A DNA stretch of 64,000 bases from Pseudomonas psychrophila HA-4 (lineage in GTDB: Bacteria > Pseudomonadota > Gammaproteobacteria > Pseudomonadales > Pseudomonadaceae): NCBI RefSeq assembly GCF_000282975.1, contig NZ_ALJC01000093.1:1-64000 (forward strand). Reading direction: 5' to 3'. Below, in pieces: positions 18,718-29,035 of this stretch; position 1 is the stretch's first letter, and every line of letters begins with the position of its first letter. The notes under the pieces are model-generated. The model saw only the letters and a list, made by a program, of their open reading frames with translations, was not told the origin of the DNA and did not search any database. A program made the translations under genes and the position numbers.

Positions 18718-19614
18718 ATGACGGCTGTTTCAAACCCCTCCTACATCGGGCGTTTCGCCCCAACGCCCAGCGGCCATCTGCACTTTGGCTCGCTGGTTGC
18801 CGCCCTCGCCTCGTATCTTGATGCACGCTCTGTAGGCGGGCGCTGGCTGTTGCGTATGGAAGATCTCGATCCTCCGCGCGAAATGCCCGGCGCCCAGGCC
18901 GCGATTCTGGATGCGCTGCAACGCTATGGCTTTGAGTGGGACGGCGAACTGGTTCGCCAAAGCGAACGCAACGACGCCTACGCGCAGGTGCTGGACCGAT
19001 TGTTTAGCCAAGGCTTGGCCTATGCTTGCACCTGCTCACGCAAACAACTCGAAGGCTATAACGGGATTTATCCGGGGCTTTGCCGCAATGCGGGTCACTC
19101 GATGGACAACGCCGCCATACGCGTACGTGTGCCCGAGCTGGAATATGCGTTTGAAGACCGCGTGCAAGGCGTATTCCACCAGCATTTGGGACGGGACGTG
19201 GGCGACTTTGTGATTCGTCGCCGCGACGGGCTGTACGCCTATCAATTAGCCGTGGTGCTCGACGATGCCTCGCAAGGCGTGACCGATATTGTGCGTGGCG
19301 CTGACCTGCTGGATTCCACGCCGCGCCAACTCTACCTGCAAGAACTGCTCGGCTTGTCGCAACCTCGCTACCTGCACGTGCCGTTGATCGTACAGCCGGA
19401 TGGCCACAAACTCGGCAAATCGTACCGTTCGCCGCCGCTAACAGCCGAACAGGCCAGCCCCTTGCTACTTCGCGCCTTACGCACATTGGGCCAAGCGCCC
19501 GACCAGCATCTGAATAGCGCCAGCCCGCGAGAAATCCTCGAATGGGGCATCGCACACTGGAATGCCGAACTAATACCGCGTGCGCTCACCCTGGCAGAAG
19601 CGCAATTACGCTGA
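18718..19614 (+). CDS. gluQ: Glutamyl-Q tRNA(Asp) synthetase
   Basis: Attaches glutamate to the queuosine base of tRNA-Asp; a truncated GluRS paralogue lacking the anticodon-binding domain. 298 residues. HIGH-like APTPSGHLHFGSL (residues 14-26), zinc ligands CTCSRKQ...YPGLCR (about 100-120), and KMSKS-like KLGKS (about 230). Start is ATG 18718 with AGGA eight bases upstream. Follows dksA across a terminator, so probably has its own promoter. Confidence 0.96.
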   Translation: MTAVSNPSYIGRFAPTPSGHLHFGSLVAALASYLDARSVGGRWLLRMEDLDPPREMPGAQAAILDALQRYGFEWDGELVRQSERNDAYAQVLDRLFSQGLAYACTCSRKQLEGYNGIYPGLCRNAGHSMDNAAIRVRVPELEYAFEDRVQGVFHQHLGRDVGDFVIRRRDGLYAYQLAVVLDDASQGVTDIVRGADLLDSTPRQLYLQELLGLSQPRYLHVPLIVQPDGHKLGKSYRSPPLTAEQASPLLLRALRTLGQAPDQHLNSASPREILEWGIAHWNAELIPRALTLAEAQLR

Positions 19615-19693
19615 CACCCCTTGCAGGTTGCCAGCCATCCGTTACCATCGCCGCACGTTTTTAGGGCATGCGGCCAGCAAAAGTGAGGGCAGA

Positions 19694-19870
19694 ATGTATA
19701 TCTATCGTTTGGTCCTGTTGCTGGTTGTCGGGATTTACCTGTTTTCCCCCGCCATCATGGATTGGTGGATTGACGCGACGGGCGCCTGGTACAGGCCGTA
19801 TCTGCTTTGGCTGATTCTGATCGTTGTGACCTTTATTCTTCAGAGCCAAAAAGATGCCGATGAGCTTTAG
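19694..19870 (+). CDS. cbrX: CbrX, small membrane protein overlapping cbrA
   Basis: 58 residues: hydrophobic segment 4-20, a WWIDATGAWYRPY loop and a second hydrophobic segment about 34-49, ending in a charged tail QKDADEL. The start at 19694 (MYIYRLVLLL) is chosen over the open frame at 19580 because GAGGGCAG precedes it and the upstream codons overlap gluQ. Its last 17 bases overlap the first cbrA ATG, so translation is probably coupled. A gene in this position has been described as cbrX in P. putida; its molecular role is not settled. Confidence 0.85.
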   Translation: MYIYRLVLLLVVGIYLFSPAIMDWWIDATGAWYRPYLLWLILIVVTFILQSQKDADEL

Positions 19871-22808
19871 CCTGACCCAGATGGTGCTGGTCAGCGCCGC
19901 CTACTTGCTGGTGCTGTTTGGCGTGGCGTGGATCAGTGAACGCGGCATGATCCCGCGTGCCATCATTCGTCACCCGCTGACCTACACCTTGTCACTGGGT
20001 GTGTATGCCAGCGCTTGGGCTTTCTATGGCACCGTAGGCCTGGCTTATGAATACGGCTACGGCTTTTTGTCCAGCTACCTCGGGGTTTCTGGCGCGTTTC
20101 TACTGGCCCCCGTCCTGCTCTATCCCATTTTAAAAATTACCCGCACCTACCAGCTCTCATCGCTGGCCGACCTCTTTGCCTTTCGTTTTCGCAGCTCCTG
20201 GGCGGGGGCACTGACCACCATTTTCATGCTGATCGGCGTGTTACCGCTGCTGGCCCTGCAAATCCAGGCCGTGGCGGACTCCATCAGCATCCTGACCCGC
20301 GAGCCGGTCCAGCACCGCGTGGCCCTGAGCTTTTGCGCGATGATCACCCTGTTCACGATTTTCTTCGGATCTCGGCACATTGCCACCCGTGAAAAACACG
20401 AAGGGCTGGTGTTTGCGATAGCCTTTGAATCAGTGATCAAGCTAGCGGCCATTGGCGGAGTGGGCCTCTACGCGCTGTACGGCGTATTTGATGGCCCACA
20501 GCAACTGGAAGTGTGGTTACTACAAAACCAGACGGCTCTCGCGGCCCTGCACACCCCGTTGCAAGAAGGGCCATGGCGCACCTTGCTGCTGGTGTTTTTT
20601 GCCTCGGCCATTGTGATGCCGCACATGTATCACATGACCTTTACCGAGAACCTCAACCCTCGCGGGCTGGTCAGCGCAAGCTGGGGCTTGCCGCTGTTCT
20701 TGCTGTTGATGAGCCTCGCGGTACCGCTCATCTTGTGGGCTGGGCTCAAACTGGGCGCCACCACCAATCCCGAATACTTCACCCTGGGTATCGGCATCGC
20801 AGCCAATAGCAAATCCTTGGCGTTACTGGCGTATGTAGGCGGACTATCGGCCTCCAGCGGGTTGATCATCGTGACCACGCTGGCGCTGTCGGGCATGGCG
20901 TTGAACCATCTGGTGCTACCGCTTTACCAGCCACCCGCCGAAGGCAACATCTACCGCTGGCTGAAGTGGACCCGCCGCGCACTGATTGTGGCCATCATCA
21001 TGGCCGGCTACGGGTTCTACCTGCTGTTAGGCGCAGAGCAGGATCTGGCCAACCTCGGCATCGTGGCCTTTGTCGCCACGTTGCAGTTTTTGCCGGGTGT
21101 GCTCTCGGTCCTGTACTGGCCCACCGCAAACCGACGCGGCTTTATCGCCGGTTTGCTGGCCGGGATCGTGGTGTGGATGGTTAGCATGCTGTTCCCGCTG
21201 GTCGGCAACTTCCAAGGTTTCTACATCCCGTGGCTAGACATGATCTACGTGCTGGACGACACCAGTTGGCACATGGCAGCCATCGCCTCGCTCGCCGCCA
21301 ACGTGCTGATGTTTACCCTGATCTCCTTGTTCACCAATGCCAGCCCCGAAGAAGCCAGTGCCGCCGAAGCCTGCGCTGTGGATAACGTTCGCCGCCCACA
21401 GCGCCGCGAATTGCATGCCGCCTCCCCTCAAGAATTCGCCACCCAACTGGCCAAGCCTTTGGGCGCCAAAGCGGCGCAAAAAGAAGTCGAGCAAGCCTTG
21501 CGCGACCTGTACTTGCCGTTCGACGAGCGCCGTCCTTATGCCTTGCGCCGTCTGCGCGACCGAATCGAAGCCAACCTGTCAGGCCTCATGGGCCCAAGCG
21601 TTGCCCAAGACATGGTCGAGACTTTCCTGCCTTATAAATCAGGCGGCGATAACTACGTTACCGAAGACATTCACTTCATCGAAAGCCGGCTTGAGGACTA
21701 TCACTCGCGCCTGACCGGTCTGGCCGCCGAACTCGATGCCCTGCGCCGCTATCACCGCCAAACGTTGCAAGAACTGCCAATGGGCGTGTGCTCCTTGGCC
21801 AAGGATCAAGAGATCCTGATGTGGAACAAAGCCATGGAAGAGCTGACCGGCATTCCTGCGCAACGTGTCGTGGGCTCTCGCCTGAGCACCTTGGGAAACC
21901 CGTGGCGTGAACTGCTACAAGGCTTTATCGACCTGCCCGACGAACACTTGCACAAACAGCACTTGGCCCTCGACGGTCAGACTCGCTGGTTAAACCTGCA
22001 CAAGGCAGCCATTGATGAGCCTCTGGCACCGGGCAACAGCGGCCTGGTGTTGCTGGTCGAAGATTTAACTGAAACACAAATGCTCGAAGACAAATTGGTT
22101 CACTCCGAGCGTTTGGCCAGTATCGGCCGACTGGCGGCGGGCGTGGCCCATGAGATCGGCAACCCAGTGACCGGCATCGCCTGCTTAGCGCAAAACCTAC
22201 GTGAAGAGCGCGAAGACGACAGCGAGCTGACCGAAATCAGCAGCCAGATTCTCGAACAGACCAAACGCATATCGCGCATTGTGCAGTCGTTGATGAGCTT
22301 CGCCCACGCCGGCAGCCACCAGCACAACGACGAGCCCGTATGTCTGGCCGAAGTCGCACAGGATGCCATTGGTCTGCTGGCCCTGAACCGGCGCAATTTT
22401 GAAGTCCAGTTCTACAACCTGTGCGATCCCGACCACTGGGTCGACGGCGACCCGCAACGGTTGGCTCAGGTGCTGATCAACTTGCTATCAAACGCCCGTG
22501 ATGCCTCCCCTGCCGGCAGTGCAGTGCGCGTCAAAAGCGAGGCCAGCGAACACACGGTCGATCTGATCGTGGAAGACGAAGGCAGCGGTATTCCGAAGAA
22601 CATCATGGACCGATTGTTCGAACCTTTCTTCACCACCAAGGACCCTGGCGAAGGCACCGGTCTGGGCCTTGCACTGGTCTATTCCATCGTTGAAGAGCAT
22701 TATGGACAAATCACCATCGACAGCCCGGCTGACATTCAAAGCCAACGCGGAACCCGTATCCGGGTGACATTACCGCGTCATGTCGAAGCGACGTCCGCTG
22801 TGAACTGA
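19854..22808 (+). CDS. cbrA: CbrA, sensor kinase with sodium/solute-symporter domain
   Basis: Sensor of the CbrAB system that governs carbon/nitrogen balance. 984 residues: an SLC5-like transporter domain of about 13 membrane helices (1-500), a linker, a PAS region (about 640-740), HisKA with phospho-acceptor His766 in [13 protein letters not shown], and HATPase_c ([28 protein letters not shown]). CbrA is known to transport histidine in P. putida. A second in-frame ATG at 19860 could be the real start; either overlaps the end of cbrX. cbrB follows after 22 bases. Confidence 0.97.
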   Translation: MPMSFSLTQMVLVSAAYLLVLFGVAWISERGMIPRAIIRHPLTYTLSLGVYASAWAFYGTVGLAYEYGYGFLSSYLGVSGAFLLAPVLLYPILKITRTYQLSSLADLFAFRFRSSWAGALTTIFMLIGVLPLLALQIQAVADSISILTREPVQHRVALSFCAMITLFTIFFGSRHIATREKHEGLVFAIAFESVIKLAAIGGVGLYALYGVFDGPQQLEVWLLQNQTALAALHTPLQEGPWRTLLLVFFASAIVMPHMYHMTFTENLNPRGLVSASWGLPLFLLLMSLAVPLILWAGLKLGATTNPEYFTLGIGIAANSKSLALLAYVGGLSASSGLIIVTTLALSGMALNHLVLPLYQPPAEGNIYRWLKWTRRALIVAIIMAGYGFYLLLGAEQDLANLGIVAFVATLQFLPGVLSVLYWPTANRRGFIAGLLAGIVVWMVSMLFPLVGNFQGFYIPWLDMIYVLDDTSWHMAAIASLAANVLMFTLISLFTNASPEEASAAEACAVDNVRRPQRRELHAASPQEFATQLAKPLGAKAAQKEVEQALRDLYLPFDERRPYALRRLRDRIEANLSGLMGPSVAQDMVETFLPYKSGGDNYVTEDIHFIESRLEDYHSRLTGLAAELDALRRYHRQTLQELPMGVCSLAKDQEILMWNKAMEELTGIPAQRVVGSRLSTLGNPWRELLQGFIDLPDEHLHKQHLALDGQTRWLNLHKAAIDEPLAPGNSGLVLLVEDLTETQMLEDKLVHSERLASIGRLAAGVAHEIGNPVTGIACLAQNLREEREDDSELTEISSQILEQTKRISRIVQSLMSFAHAGSHQHNDEPVCLAEVAQDAIGLLALNRRNFEVQFYNLCDPDHWVDGDPQRLAQVLINLLSNARDASPAGSAVRVKSEASEHTVDLIVEDEGSGIPKNIMDRLFEPFFTTKDPGEGTGLGLALVYSIVEEHYGQITIDSPADIQSQRGTRIRVTLPRHVEATSAVN

Positions 22809-22830
22809 GACCGTCGAGAGAACCGAATCA

Positions 22831-24267
22831 ATGCCGCATATTTTGATCGTCGAAGACGAAACAATCATCCGCTCCGCGTTGCGCCGTCTGTTGGAGCGTA
22901 ATCAGTACCAAGTCAGCGAAGCTGGTTCGGTACAGGAAGCACAAGAGCGTTTCAGCATTCCCTCGTTCGACTTGATTGTCAGCGATTTGCGCCTGCCAGG
23001 AGCGCCAGGCACCGAGCTGATCAAGTTGGGGCAAGGCAAGCCGGTGCTGATCATGACCAGCTACGCAAGCCTTCGCTCAGCCGTAGACTCGATGAAAATG
23101 GGCGCGGTCGACTACATCGCCAAACCCTTTGATCACGACGAAATGTTGCAAGCCGTCGCGCGCATTCTGCGAGACCGTCAACACCCGCAGAGCGTGGCCG
23201 TTGAACGCCCAGCGACCAAGGCCGGCGGTGCCGACAAAAGCACCGTGGACAACAGCAACGGTGAAATTGGCATCATTGGCTCGTGCCCGCCGATGCTCGA
23301 CATGTACAGCAAAATCCGCAAAGTGGCCCCGACTGACTCCAATGTATTGATTCAAGGCGAATCCGGTACAGGTAAAGAGTTGGTCGCACGCGCCCTACAC
23401 AACCTGTCCAAACGCGCCAAAGCGCCAATGATTTCGGTCAACTGTGCGGCCATTCCCGAATCGCTGATCGAGTCCGAACTGTTCGGCCACGAAAAAGGTG
23501 CATTTACCGGCGCCAGTGCAGGGCGTGCAGGGTTGGTAGAAGCGGCCGATGGCGGCACCTTGTTCCTCGATGAAATCGGTGAATTGCCACTCGAAGCTCA
23601 GGCGCGCCTGTTACGCGTTCTGCAAGAGGGCGAAATTCGCCGCGTCGGCTCGGTGCAATCGCAAAAAGTCGATGTGCGGCTTATTGCGGCAACCCACAGA
23701 GACCTCAAGAACCTAGCCAAGGTCGGCCAGTTCCGCGAAGACTTGTACTACCGCCTGCACGTCATCGCACTCAAGCTGCCTGCTTTGCGTGAACGAGGCG
23801 CTGACGTCAACGAAATTGCCCACGCCTTCCTCGCCCGCCAAAGCGCCCGCGTTGGACGCACTGACTTGAAGTTCGCCCCCGACGCAGAACGCGCCATTAG
23901 CCATTACACGTGGCCAGGTAACGTTCGCGAACTGGAGAACGCAGTCGAGCGCGCCGTCATCTTGTGCGAAAGCCCGGAAATTTCGGCTGAACTGCTGGGC
24001 ATCGACATTGAACTCAGCGATTTGCAAGACGACGACTTCATGGGCCTGGCCCCGCAGCAGAGCATCAGTAGCGGTAACACTAGCCTGGACCCAACCGAAG
24101 ACCTGTCACTGGAAGACTACTTCCAGCACTTTGTTCTGGAACATCAAGACCACATGACCGAGACCGAACTGGCCCGCAAACTCGGGGTAAGCCGTAAATG
24201 CCTGTGGGAGCGTCGCCAACGCCTAGGTATCCCCCGTAGAAAAACTGGGGTCGCGAGCGAAAACTGA
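22831..24267 (+). CDS. cbrB: CbrB, NtrC-family response regulator
   Basis: Sigma-54 activator controlling crcZ and use of amino acids and sugars. 478 residues: receiver domain with phospho-acceptor D52 (SDLRLPG), AAA+ domain with Walker A GESGTGKE (about 177) and the sigma-54 contact loop EKGAFTGA (about 221-228), and a Fis-type helix-turn-helix at the C-terminus ([19 protein letters not shown]). All are intact. Its target crcZ lies directly downstream. Confidence 0.97.
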   Translation: MPHILIVEDETIIRSALRRLLERNQYQVSEAGSVQEAQERFSIPSFDLIVSDLRLPGAPGTELIKLGQGKPVLIMTSYASLRSAVDSMKMGAVDYIAKPFDHDEMLQAVARILRDRQHPQSVAVERPATKAGGADKSTVDNSNGEIGIIGSCPPMLDMYSKIRKVAPTDSNVLIQGESGTGKELVARALHNLSKRAKAPMISVNCAAIPESLIESELFGHEKGAFTGASAGRAGLVEAADGGTLFLDEIGELPLEAQARLLRVLQEGEIRRVGSVQSQKVDVRLIAATHRDLKNLAKVGQFREDLYYRLHVIALKLPALRERGADVNEIAHAFLARQSARVGRTDLKFAPDAERAISHYTWPGNVRELENAVERAVILCESPEISAELLGIDIELSDLQDDDFMGLAPQQSISSGNTSLDPTEDLSLEDYFQHFVLEHQDHMTETELARKLGVSRKCLWERRQRLGIPRRKTGVASEN

Positions 24268-24322
24268 GTCCGGTAACACGCGCAGCGGTGAAAAAACTGT
24301 TACCGCTGACGATTCACGTAAC

Positions 24323-24364
24323 AAAAGCCGGGGTTTACGGTAACGAAACCCCGGCTTTTTTTGG
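24323..24364 (+). terminator. Intrinsic terminator after cbrB
   Basis: Stem AAAGCCGGGGTTT/AAACCCCGGCTTT followed by a run of T. It insulates crcZ from cbrB read-through. Confidence 0.92.
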
Positions 24365-24420
24365 CCCTTTAAAAAGTCAAAACCGTCAAACCCCCCTATT
24401 TTGCTGGGCTGTGCAAAAGT

Positions 24421-24436
24421 TGGCACGACCCCTGCT
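24421..24436 (+). promoter_or_regulatory. Sigma-54 promoter of crcZ
   Basis: TGGCACG at 24421 and CTGCT ending 24436; GG and GC are 12 bases apart as required for -24/-12 recognition. Transcription should start near 24447. CbrB would bind upstream, between the cbrB terminator and here. Confidence 0.88.
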
Positions 24437-24446
24437 ATATGTATTC

Positions 24447-24816
24447 GTACAAGAACAATAAGAATCACAGCAACACACAATAAAAATAAGACGTATCGGC
24501 TCACGCATAACAAAAACAACACGGCGGAGGCGCAGCTAACTGATTGTTTTGGAGAGGCGTTGTAAATGGGGGTTACCCCACGACTAGGCAGAGAACAACA
24601 AAAACTGCACTTAAAGCAGAGCCTGAACTAGTTGGATCATTGATCACATCAACACAGCGACCAAAGCAATCCGTTTGCTCTTATCTCTCAATTTGAGAGG
24701 GCTACGCAGGAATAACCTCTGTAGTCAGGGCACTTAATAAAAACAAAAAGCCCGAAAAACATAATAAAAATAGAGCATGCAACTAATTCTGGGGGAGCTT
24801 CGGCTCCCCTTGTGCT
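24447..24816 (+). ncRNA. crcZ: CrcZ small RNA, antagonist of Hfq/Crc repression
   Basis: About 370 nucleotides from the sigma-54 start to a GGGGGAGC-TTCG-GCTCCCC stem. It carries at least five A-rich CA motifs suited to the distal face of Hfq, near 24450, 24477, 24509, 24593, 24736 and 24758. In pseudomonads CrcZ is induced by CbrB on poor carbon sources and titrates Hfq from catabolic mRNAs, relieving catabolite repression. No open frame of note lies in it. Ends are predicted, not measured. Confidence 0.9.
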
Positions 24817-25009
24817 TCCTGCGATTCAGCAAAAACCGCTTACACGCTCTAACTCAACCCTCTTGCAACTGTTTTAGCGTGCCGCTTGTAGCTTCGCTCG
24901 CAAGAGCGGCTCAGCGTCCTACACCATCCCCTGACTAAATGCTAGAATCCCGGCCCATCATGCGGTCATTCTTCGTTTTGGCCGAACATTCCTTCAAACA
25001 GTGCATCCC

Positions 25010-26404
25010 ATGCTGAAGAAGCTGTTCCAGTCACTCCGTTCTCCCAAGCGTCGTACGCAACAACTGCGTAGCACCCCTGAAGTGCTCAACAGCAGCCAAC
25101 ACTCGCTGCAACGCGCCCAGTTCAGCCGTTACGCGGTCAATATTGTCGAGCGCCTGCAGAACGCCGGTTACCAGGCCTACCTGGTCGGTGGTTGTGTACG
25201 CGACATGCTGCTCAACATCACCCCTAAAGACTTCGACGTCGCCACCAGCGCAACCCCTGAACAGGTGCGTGCCGAATTTCGCAACGCGCGAATCATCGGT
25301 CGGCGGTTCAAGTTAGTGCACATCCACTTTGGTCGCGAAATCATTGAGGTCGCAACCTTCCGTGCCAATCACCCGCAAAACGACGAAGAGGAAGACAGCA
25401 ACCAATCCTCTCGCAACGAAAGCGGGCGCATTTTGCGCGACAACGTTTACGGCACCCTTGAAGAAGACGCTCAGCGTCGTGACTTCACGATCAATGCCCT
25501 CTACTACGACCCGGTCAGCGAACGCATTCTCGATTACGCAAACGGCGTACACGACATCCGTAACCGCTTGCTGCGCCTGATCGGTGATCCGCAACAGCGT
25601 TACCAGGAAGATCCGGTGCGCATGCTGCGAGCTGTGCGTTTCGCTGCCAAGCTCGACTTTGGTATCGAAAAACACACAGCAGCACCGATCCGAGATCTGG
25701 CGCCCATGCTGCGTGAGATCCCGGCAGCACGGCTATTCGAAGAAGTGTTGAAGCTGTTCCTCTCTGGCAATGCCTGCGACACGTTCGAAATGCTGGTCGA
25801 CCTTGAGTTGTTCGATCCATTGTTCCCGGCCAGCGCCGAAGCACTGGAGCACAACCCGACGTACACCCACACGCTAATCAGCGAAGCCTTGCGCAACACC
25901 GATCTGCGCATCAAGCAGGGCAAGCCAGTAACCCCGGCCTTCCTATTTGCTGCGCTGCTGTGGCCTGCTCTGCCTGCTCGCGTGTTGCGTCTGCAAGACC
26001 GTGGCATGCCGCCTATTCCAGCCATGCAGGAAGCCGCCCACGAACTGATCGCTGAGCAGTGCCAACGGATTGCCATTCCCAAGCGTTTCACCATGCCGAT
26101 TCGCGAGATTTGGGACATGCAAGAACGCCTGCCGCGTCGGAGCGGCAAACGCGCTGACATGTTGCTGGACAACCCGCGCTTCCGTGCTGGCTATGACTTC
26201 TTGCTGTTGCGTGAAAGCGCCGGCGAACAGACCCATGGCTTGGGCGAATGGTGGACTGATTACCAGGACGCCAATGACAGCGGCCGTCGCGATATGATCC
26301 GCGACTTGAGCAACAACAAAGATGACGGCACCGGGACCGCCCCGCGCAAACGCCGCCGCACCAGCAGCAGTAAACGCAAACGCGGCACCGGCGCGGACGA
26401 GTAA
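25010..26404 (+). CDS. pcnB: Poly(A) polymerase I
   Basis: Adds 3' A-tails that mark RNA for decay. The nucleotidyltransferase core has YLVGGCVRDMLL and KDFDVATSA with the catalytic acidic pair, followed by QRRDFTINAL and the RNA-binding head; the C-terminus is a basic tail (RKRRRTSSSKRKRG). The frame is open from a GTG at 25001, but MLKKLFQSLRSP from the ATG at 25010 is the usual Pseudomonas start (464 residues). No strong ribosome site is visible for either. folK follows after three bases. Confidence 0.95.
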   Translation: MLKKLFQSLRSPKRRTQQLRSTPEVLNSSQHSLQRAQFSRYAVNIVERLQNAGYQAYLVGGCVRDMLLNITPKDFDVATSATPEQVRAEFRNARIIGRRFKLVHIHFGREIIEVATFRANHPQNDEEEDSNQSSRNESGRILRDNVYGTLEEDAQRRDFTINALYYDPVSERILDYANGVHDIRNRLLRLIGDPQQRYQEDPVRMLRAVRFAAKLDFGIEKHTAAPIRDLAPMLREIPAARLFEEVLKLFLSGNACDTFEMLVDLELFDPLFPASAEALEHNPTYTHTLISEALRNTDLRIKQGKPVTPAFLFAALLWPALPARVLRLQDRGMPPIPAMQEAAHELIAEQCQRIAIPKRFTMPIREIWDMQERLPRRSGKRADMLLDNPRFRAGYDFLLLRESAGEQTHGLGEWWTDYQDANDSGRRDMIRDLSNNKDDGTGTAPRKRRRTSSSKRKRGTGADE

Positions 26405-26407
26405 GCG

Positions 26408-26890
26408 ATGGAGCGGATCTACATCGGCATGGGCAGCAATCTGGCTGACCCGGCAGACCAGTTGCGCAGCGCCGTACAGGCGCTGACGCAACTGCCTGAC
26501 TCCCGCTTCGTCGCAGTGTCGGCGTTCTACCAAAGCGACTCACTGTTACCCGGCCAACCGCGTTACACCAATGCCGTAGCCGCCATCGACAGCACGCTGG
26601 CACCTCTGGACTTGCTGGATGCGCTGCAAGCCATCGAGCTGGATCAAGGTCGCGAACGCCATGAACGTTGGGGGCCGCGCACGCTTGATCTAGACATCCT
26701 GCTATTCGGCGATCGACTGATCGAGGAGCCTAGACTCAAGGTTCCGCATTACCACATGCACGCCCGCCCCTTCGTTTTGTATCCGTTGGCCGAACTGGCC
26801 CCTGCCTCACTGACGCTCGCCGATGGGCGTAGCCTCGAACAGTTGCTGGCAGACTGCCCGTTTGTCGGCCTCGAGCGCCTTGAACGTTAA
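26408..26890 (+). CDS. folK: HPPK, 2-amino-4-hydroxy-6-hydroxymethyldihydropteridine pyrophosphokinase
   Basis: Transfers pyrophosphate from ATP to the pterin in folate synthesis; folP, the next enzyme, is at 48.4 kb. 160 residues with GMGSNLADP at the N-terminus, YQSDSLLPGQPRYTNAV, and the signature RWGPRTLDLDILLFGD containing the two metal-binding aspartates. Immediately after pcnB. Confidence 0.97.
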   Translation: MERIYIGMGSNLADPADQLRSAVQALTQLPDSRFVAVSAFYQSDSLLPGQPRYTNAVAAIDSTLAPLDLLDALQAIELDQGRERHERWGPRTLDLDILLFGDRLIEEPRLKVPHYHMHARPFVLYPLAELAPASLTLADGRSLEQLLADCPFVGLERLER

Positions 26891-27113
26891 GCTGAAACGA
26901 ATCAATAATCCCGGTAACACCCCCGCGGTAACACCTCTAATTGACTTCCAGTGTTCCCGTCACGACTATAGGCGTCCCGCTGCCGTCCATTGGACGGCGC
27001 ACTGTGAAAAGCAGGCGTTGTAAGCACCGTCCATAAAGGTGTTCCTGCCTATACGATCAATCACGTGCGTAACGCGCTGTGGTTATCACACTGCCTGACG
27101 AGGATCCTTTTTC

Positions 27114-27914
27114 ATGCCGGCTATCACCCTGACCACCCTGCAAAGCCTTAAGCAAAAAGGTGAAAAAATCACCATGCTGACGTGCTATGACGCCACCTTT
27201 TCTCACGTCTGTAATCAGGCCGGTGTGGAAGTGTTACTGGTGGGCGACTCCTTGGGCATGGTCCTGCAAGGGCATGACAGCACGCTGCCAGTCACTACCG
27301 CAGAAATGGCGTATCACGTGGCCAGCGTAAAACGCGGCAACCAGGACGCACTGATTCTCGCCGACCTGCCCTTCATGGCCAACGCGACACTCGAGCAAAC
27401 CTTGAACAACAGTGCCCAGTTGATGAAAGCCGGCGCGCACATGGTCAAGGTAGAAGGCGCCGTCTGGCTCTCAGAATCCATCCGCTTGCTGACCGAGCGC
27501 GGCATTCCCGTGTGCGCGCACATGGGCCTGACCCCACAAACTGTGAACGTGTTGGGTGGTTACAAAGTCCAGGGCCGCAACGAAGCTCAGGCCCGCCAAA
27601 TGCGCGCCGATGCTATTGCTCTGGAACAAGCAGGTGCGGCTATGTTGCTGCTGGAATGTGTGCCGAGCGAGTTGGCCCGTGAAATCACCCTTGCGGTTAA
27701 AATCCCGGTAATCGGCATTGGCGCTGGCAGCGATACTGACGGCCAGGTTTTGGTGCTTCACGACATGCTCGGCCTTTCCTTGACTGGGCGCGTCCCAAAA
27801 TTCGTAAAGAATTACATGGCGGGTCAACCCGACATTCAATCGGCACTCAGCGCTTACGTGGCTGAAGTCAAAGCCGTCAGTTTTCCTGGTACCGAACACG
27901 GATTCTCTGCATGA
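27114..27914 (+). CDS. panB: 3-methyl-2-oxobutanoate hydroxymethyltransferase
   Basis: First pantothenate step: ketoisovalerate plus methylene-tetrahydrofolate to ketopantoate. 266 residues, TIM-barrel. Metal-binding VGDSLGM aspartate, DLPFM and KVEGAVW are intact, as is [20 protein letters not shown] lies eight bases before the ATG. Overlaps panC by four bases. The 220 bases between folK and panB hold only non-coding sequence and presumably the promoter. Confidence 0.97.
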   Translation: MPAITLTTLQSLKQKGEKITMLTCYDATFSHVCNQAGVEVLLVGDSLGMVLQGHDSTLPVTTAEMAYHVASVKRGNQDALILADLPFMANATLEQTLNNSAQLMKAGAHMVKVEGAVWLSESIRLLTERGIPVCAHMGLTPQTVNVLGGYKVQGRNEAQARQMRADAIALEQAGAAMLLLECVPSELAREITLAVKIPVIGIGAGSDTDGQVLVLHDMLGLSLTGRVPKFVKNYMAGQPDIQSALSAYVAEVKAVSFPGTEHGFSA

Positions 27915-28771
27915 ACACAGTAAAAACCGTTCGCGAGTTGCGCGCCGCAGTCGCCCGCGCCCGCAGCGAAGGTAAACAAATTGGCCTCGTACCCACCATG
28001 GGTAATCTGCACAGTGGCCACGCAGCGTTAGTGACCACCGCGGCTCAGCAAGCAGACTTTGTGGTGGCGAGCATTTTCGTCAACCCGTTGCAGTTCGGCG
28101 CCAACGAAGACCTAGATACCTATCCGCGCACCCTCGCGGCCGATCAGGAAAAACTCCTGCAAGCAGGTTGCAACCTGTTGTTCGCCCCGACGGTAGAAGA
28201 AATGTACCCCCACGGCATGGCTGGCCTGACCCGCGTGACGGCGGCACAACTCAGCAATGAACTGTGCGGCAGCCGCCGACCTGGGCATTTCGACGGGGTC
28301 ACGACGGTCGTTGGCAAATTGTTCAATATGGTTCAGCCCGATCTGGCGATCTTTGGGCAAAAGGACTACCAGCAATTGGCCGTTATTCGCGCCATGGTTA
28401 ATGACCTGAACATCCCGGTGCAGATCATTGGTGAGCCGACGGTACGTGCCGAAGATGGCTTGGCCTTGTCGTCGCGTAACGGCTATTTGACCGAAGAGCA
28501 GCGTCATGTTGCGCCCGCGCTGTATCGGCATCTGAACGAGATCGTTCAGGCCATAAAAACTGGCGAGCGTGATTACCCGCACTTGGTTAGCCAGCACCTG
28601 CAACGTATCGAAGCAGAAGGGTTTCGCCCCGACTACTTGGAAATCCGTCATGCGCTGACCTTGCTGCCAGCGCAAGCCAATGATCGTGACATCGTGATTC
28701 TCGTCGCAGCGTTCTTGGGCGCAACTCGCCTGATCGACAACATACACCTGAATCTCGACAGCTCACTGTAA
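27911..28771 (+). CDS. panC: Pantothenate synthetase
   Basis: Joins pantoate and beta-alanine using ATP. 286 residues: HIGH-type [14 protein letters not shown] (residues 29-42), [19 protein letters not shown] and SSRNGYL are all present. Start overlaps the panB stop. In P. aeruginosa and P. putida panD, which makes beta-alanine, follows here; it does not in this window. Confidence 0.97.
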   Translation: MNTVKTVRELRAAVARARSEGKQIGLVPTMGNLHSGHAALVTTAAQQADFVVASIFVNPLQFGANEDLDTYPRTLAADQEKLLQAGCNLLFAPTVEEMYPHGMAGLTRVTAAQLSNELCGSRRPGHFDGVTTVVGKLFNMVQPDLAIFGQKDYQQLAVIRAMVNDLNIPVQIIGEPTVRAEDGLALSSRNGYLTEEQRHVAPALYRHLNEIVQAIKTGERDYPHLVSQHLQRIEAEGFRPDYLEIRHALTLLPAQANDRDIVILVAAFLGATRLIDNIHLNLDSSL

Positions 28772-28892
28772 GAGACAGGCTACTCGGAACAGCGGATTAA
28801 CCTCCCCCATGATCCAACACTGAAAATCGTGTAGGTCCCGAGTAACATGCTTGTGACAAAAGTTACTCAGTAGTGTCAGACAAAGCCGAGAC

Positions 28893-28950
28893 AGAAGCAG
28901 GCGCGAGGTTTACTGTAATCGCCCTGCTTCTGAATGAAGCGCAGAAGCAG
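28893..28950 (+). promoter_or_regulatory. Two mutually exclusive hairpins before pgi
   Basis: AGAAGCAGG (28893-28901) can pair with CCTGCTTCT (28923-28931), and that same arm can instead pair with AGAAGCAG (28943-28950). The two stems exclude each other, as in switch-like leaders. They lie 86-143 bases before pgi. No T-tract follows either stem. The whole panC-pgi gap (28772-29035) has no convincing gene. Confidence 0.5.
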
Positions 28951-29035
28951 ACCGACCGAAATATCGATATAAGAACGAAGGTTTCGGTGTTTTCAGTGTC
29001 CAAAAGGCAGTTCAAGCAAAAGGATATTCGCAGCG

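Noticed and set aside
24883..24915. Possible second REP element upstream of pcnB
   Set aside because: Only a partial, imperfect GCTTCGCTCGCAAGAGC hairpin; not close enough to the 18.6 kb REPIN to call.
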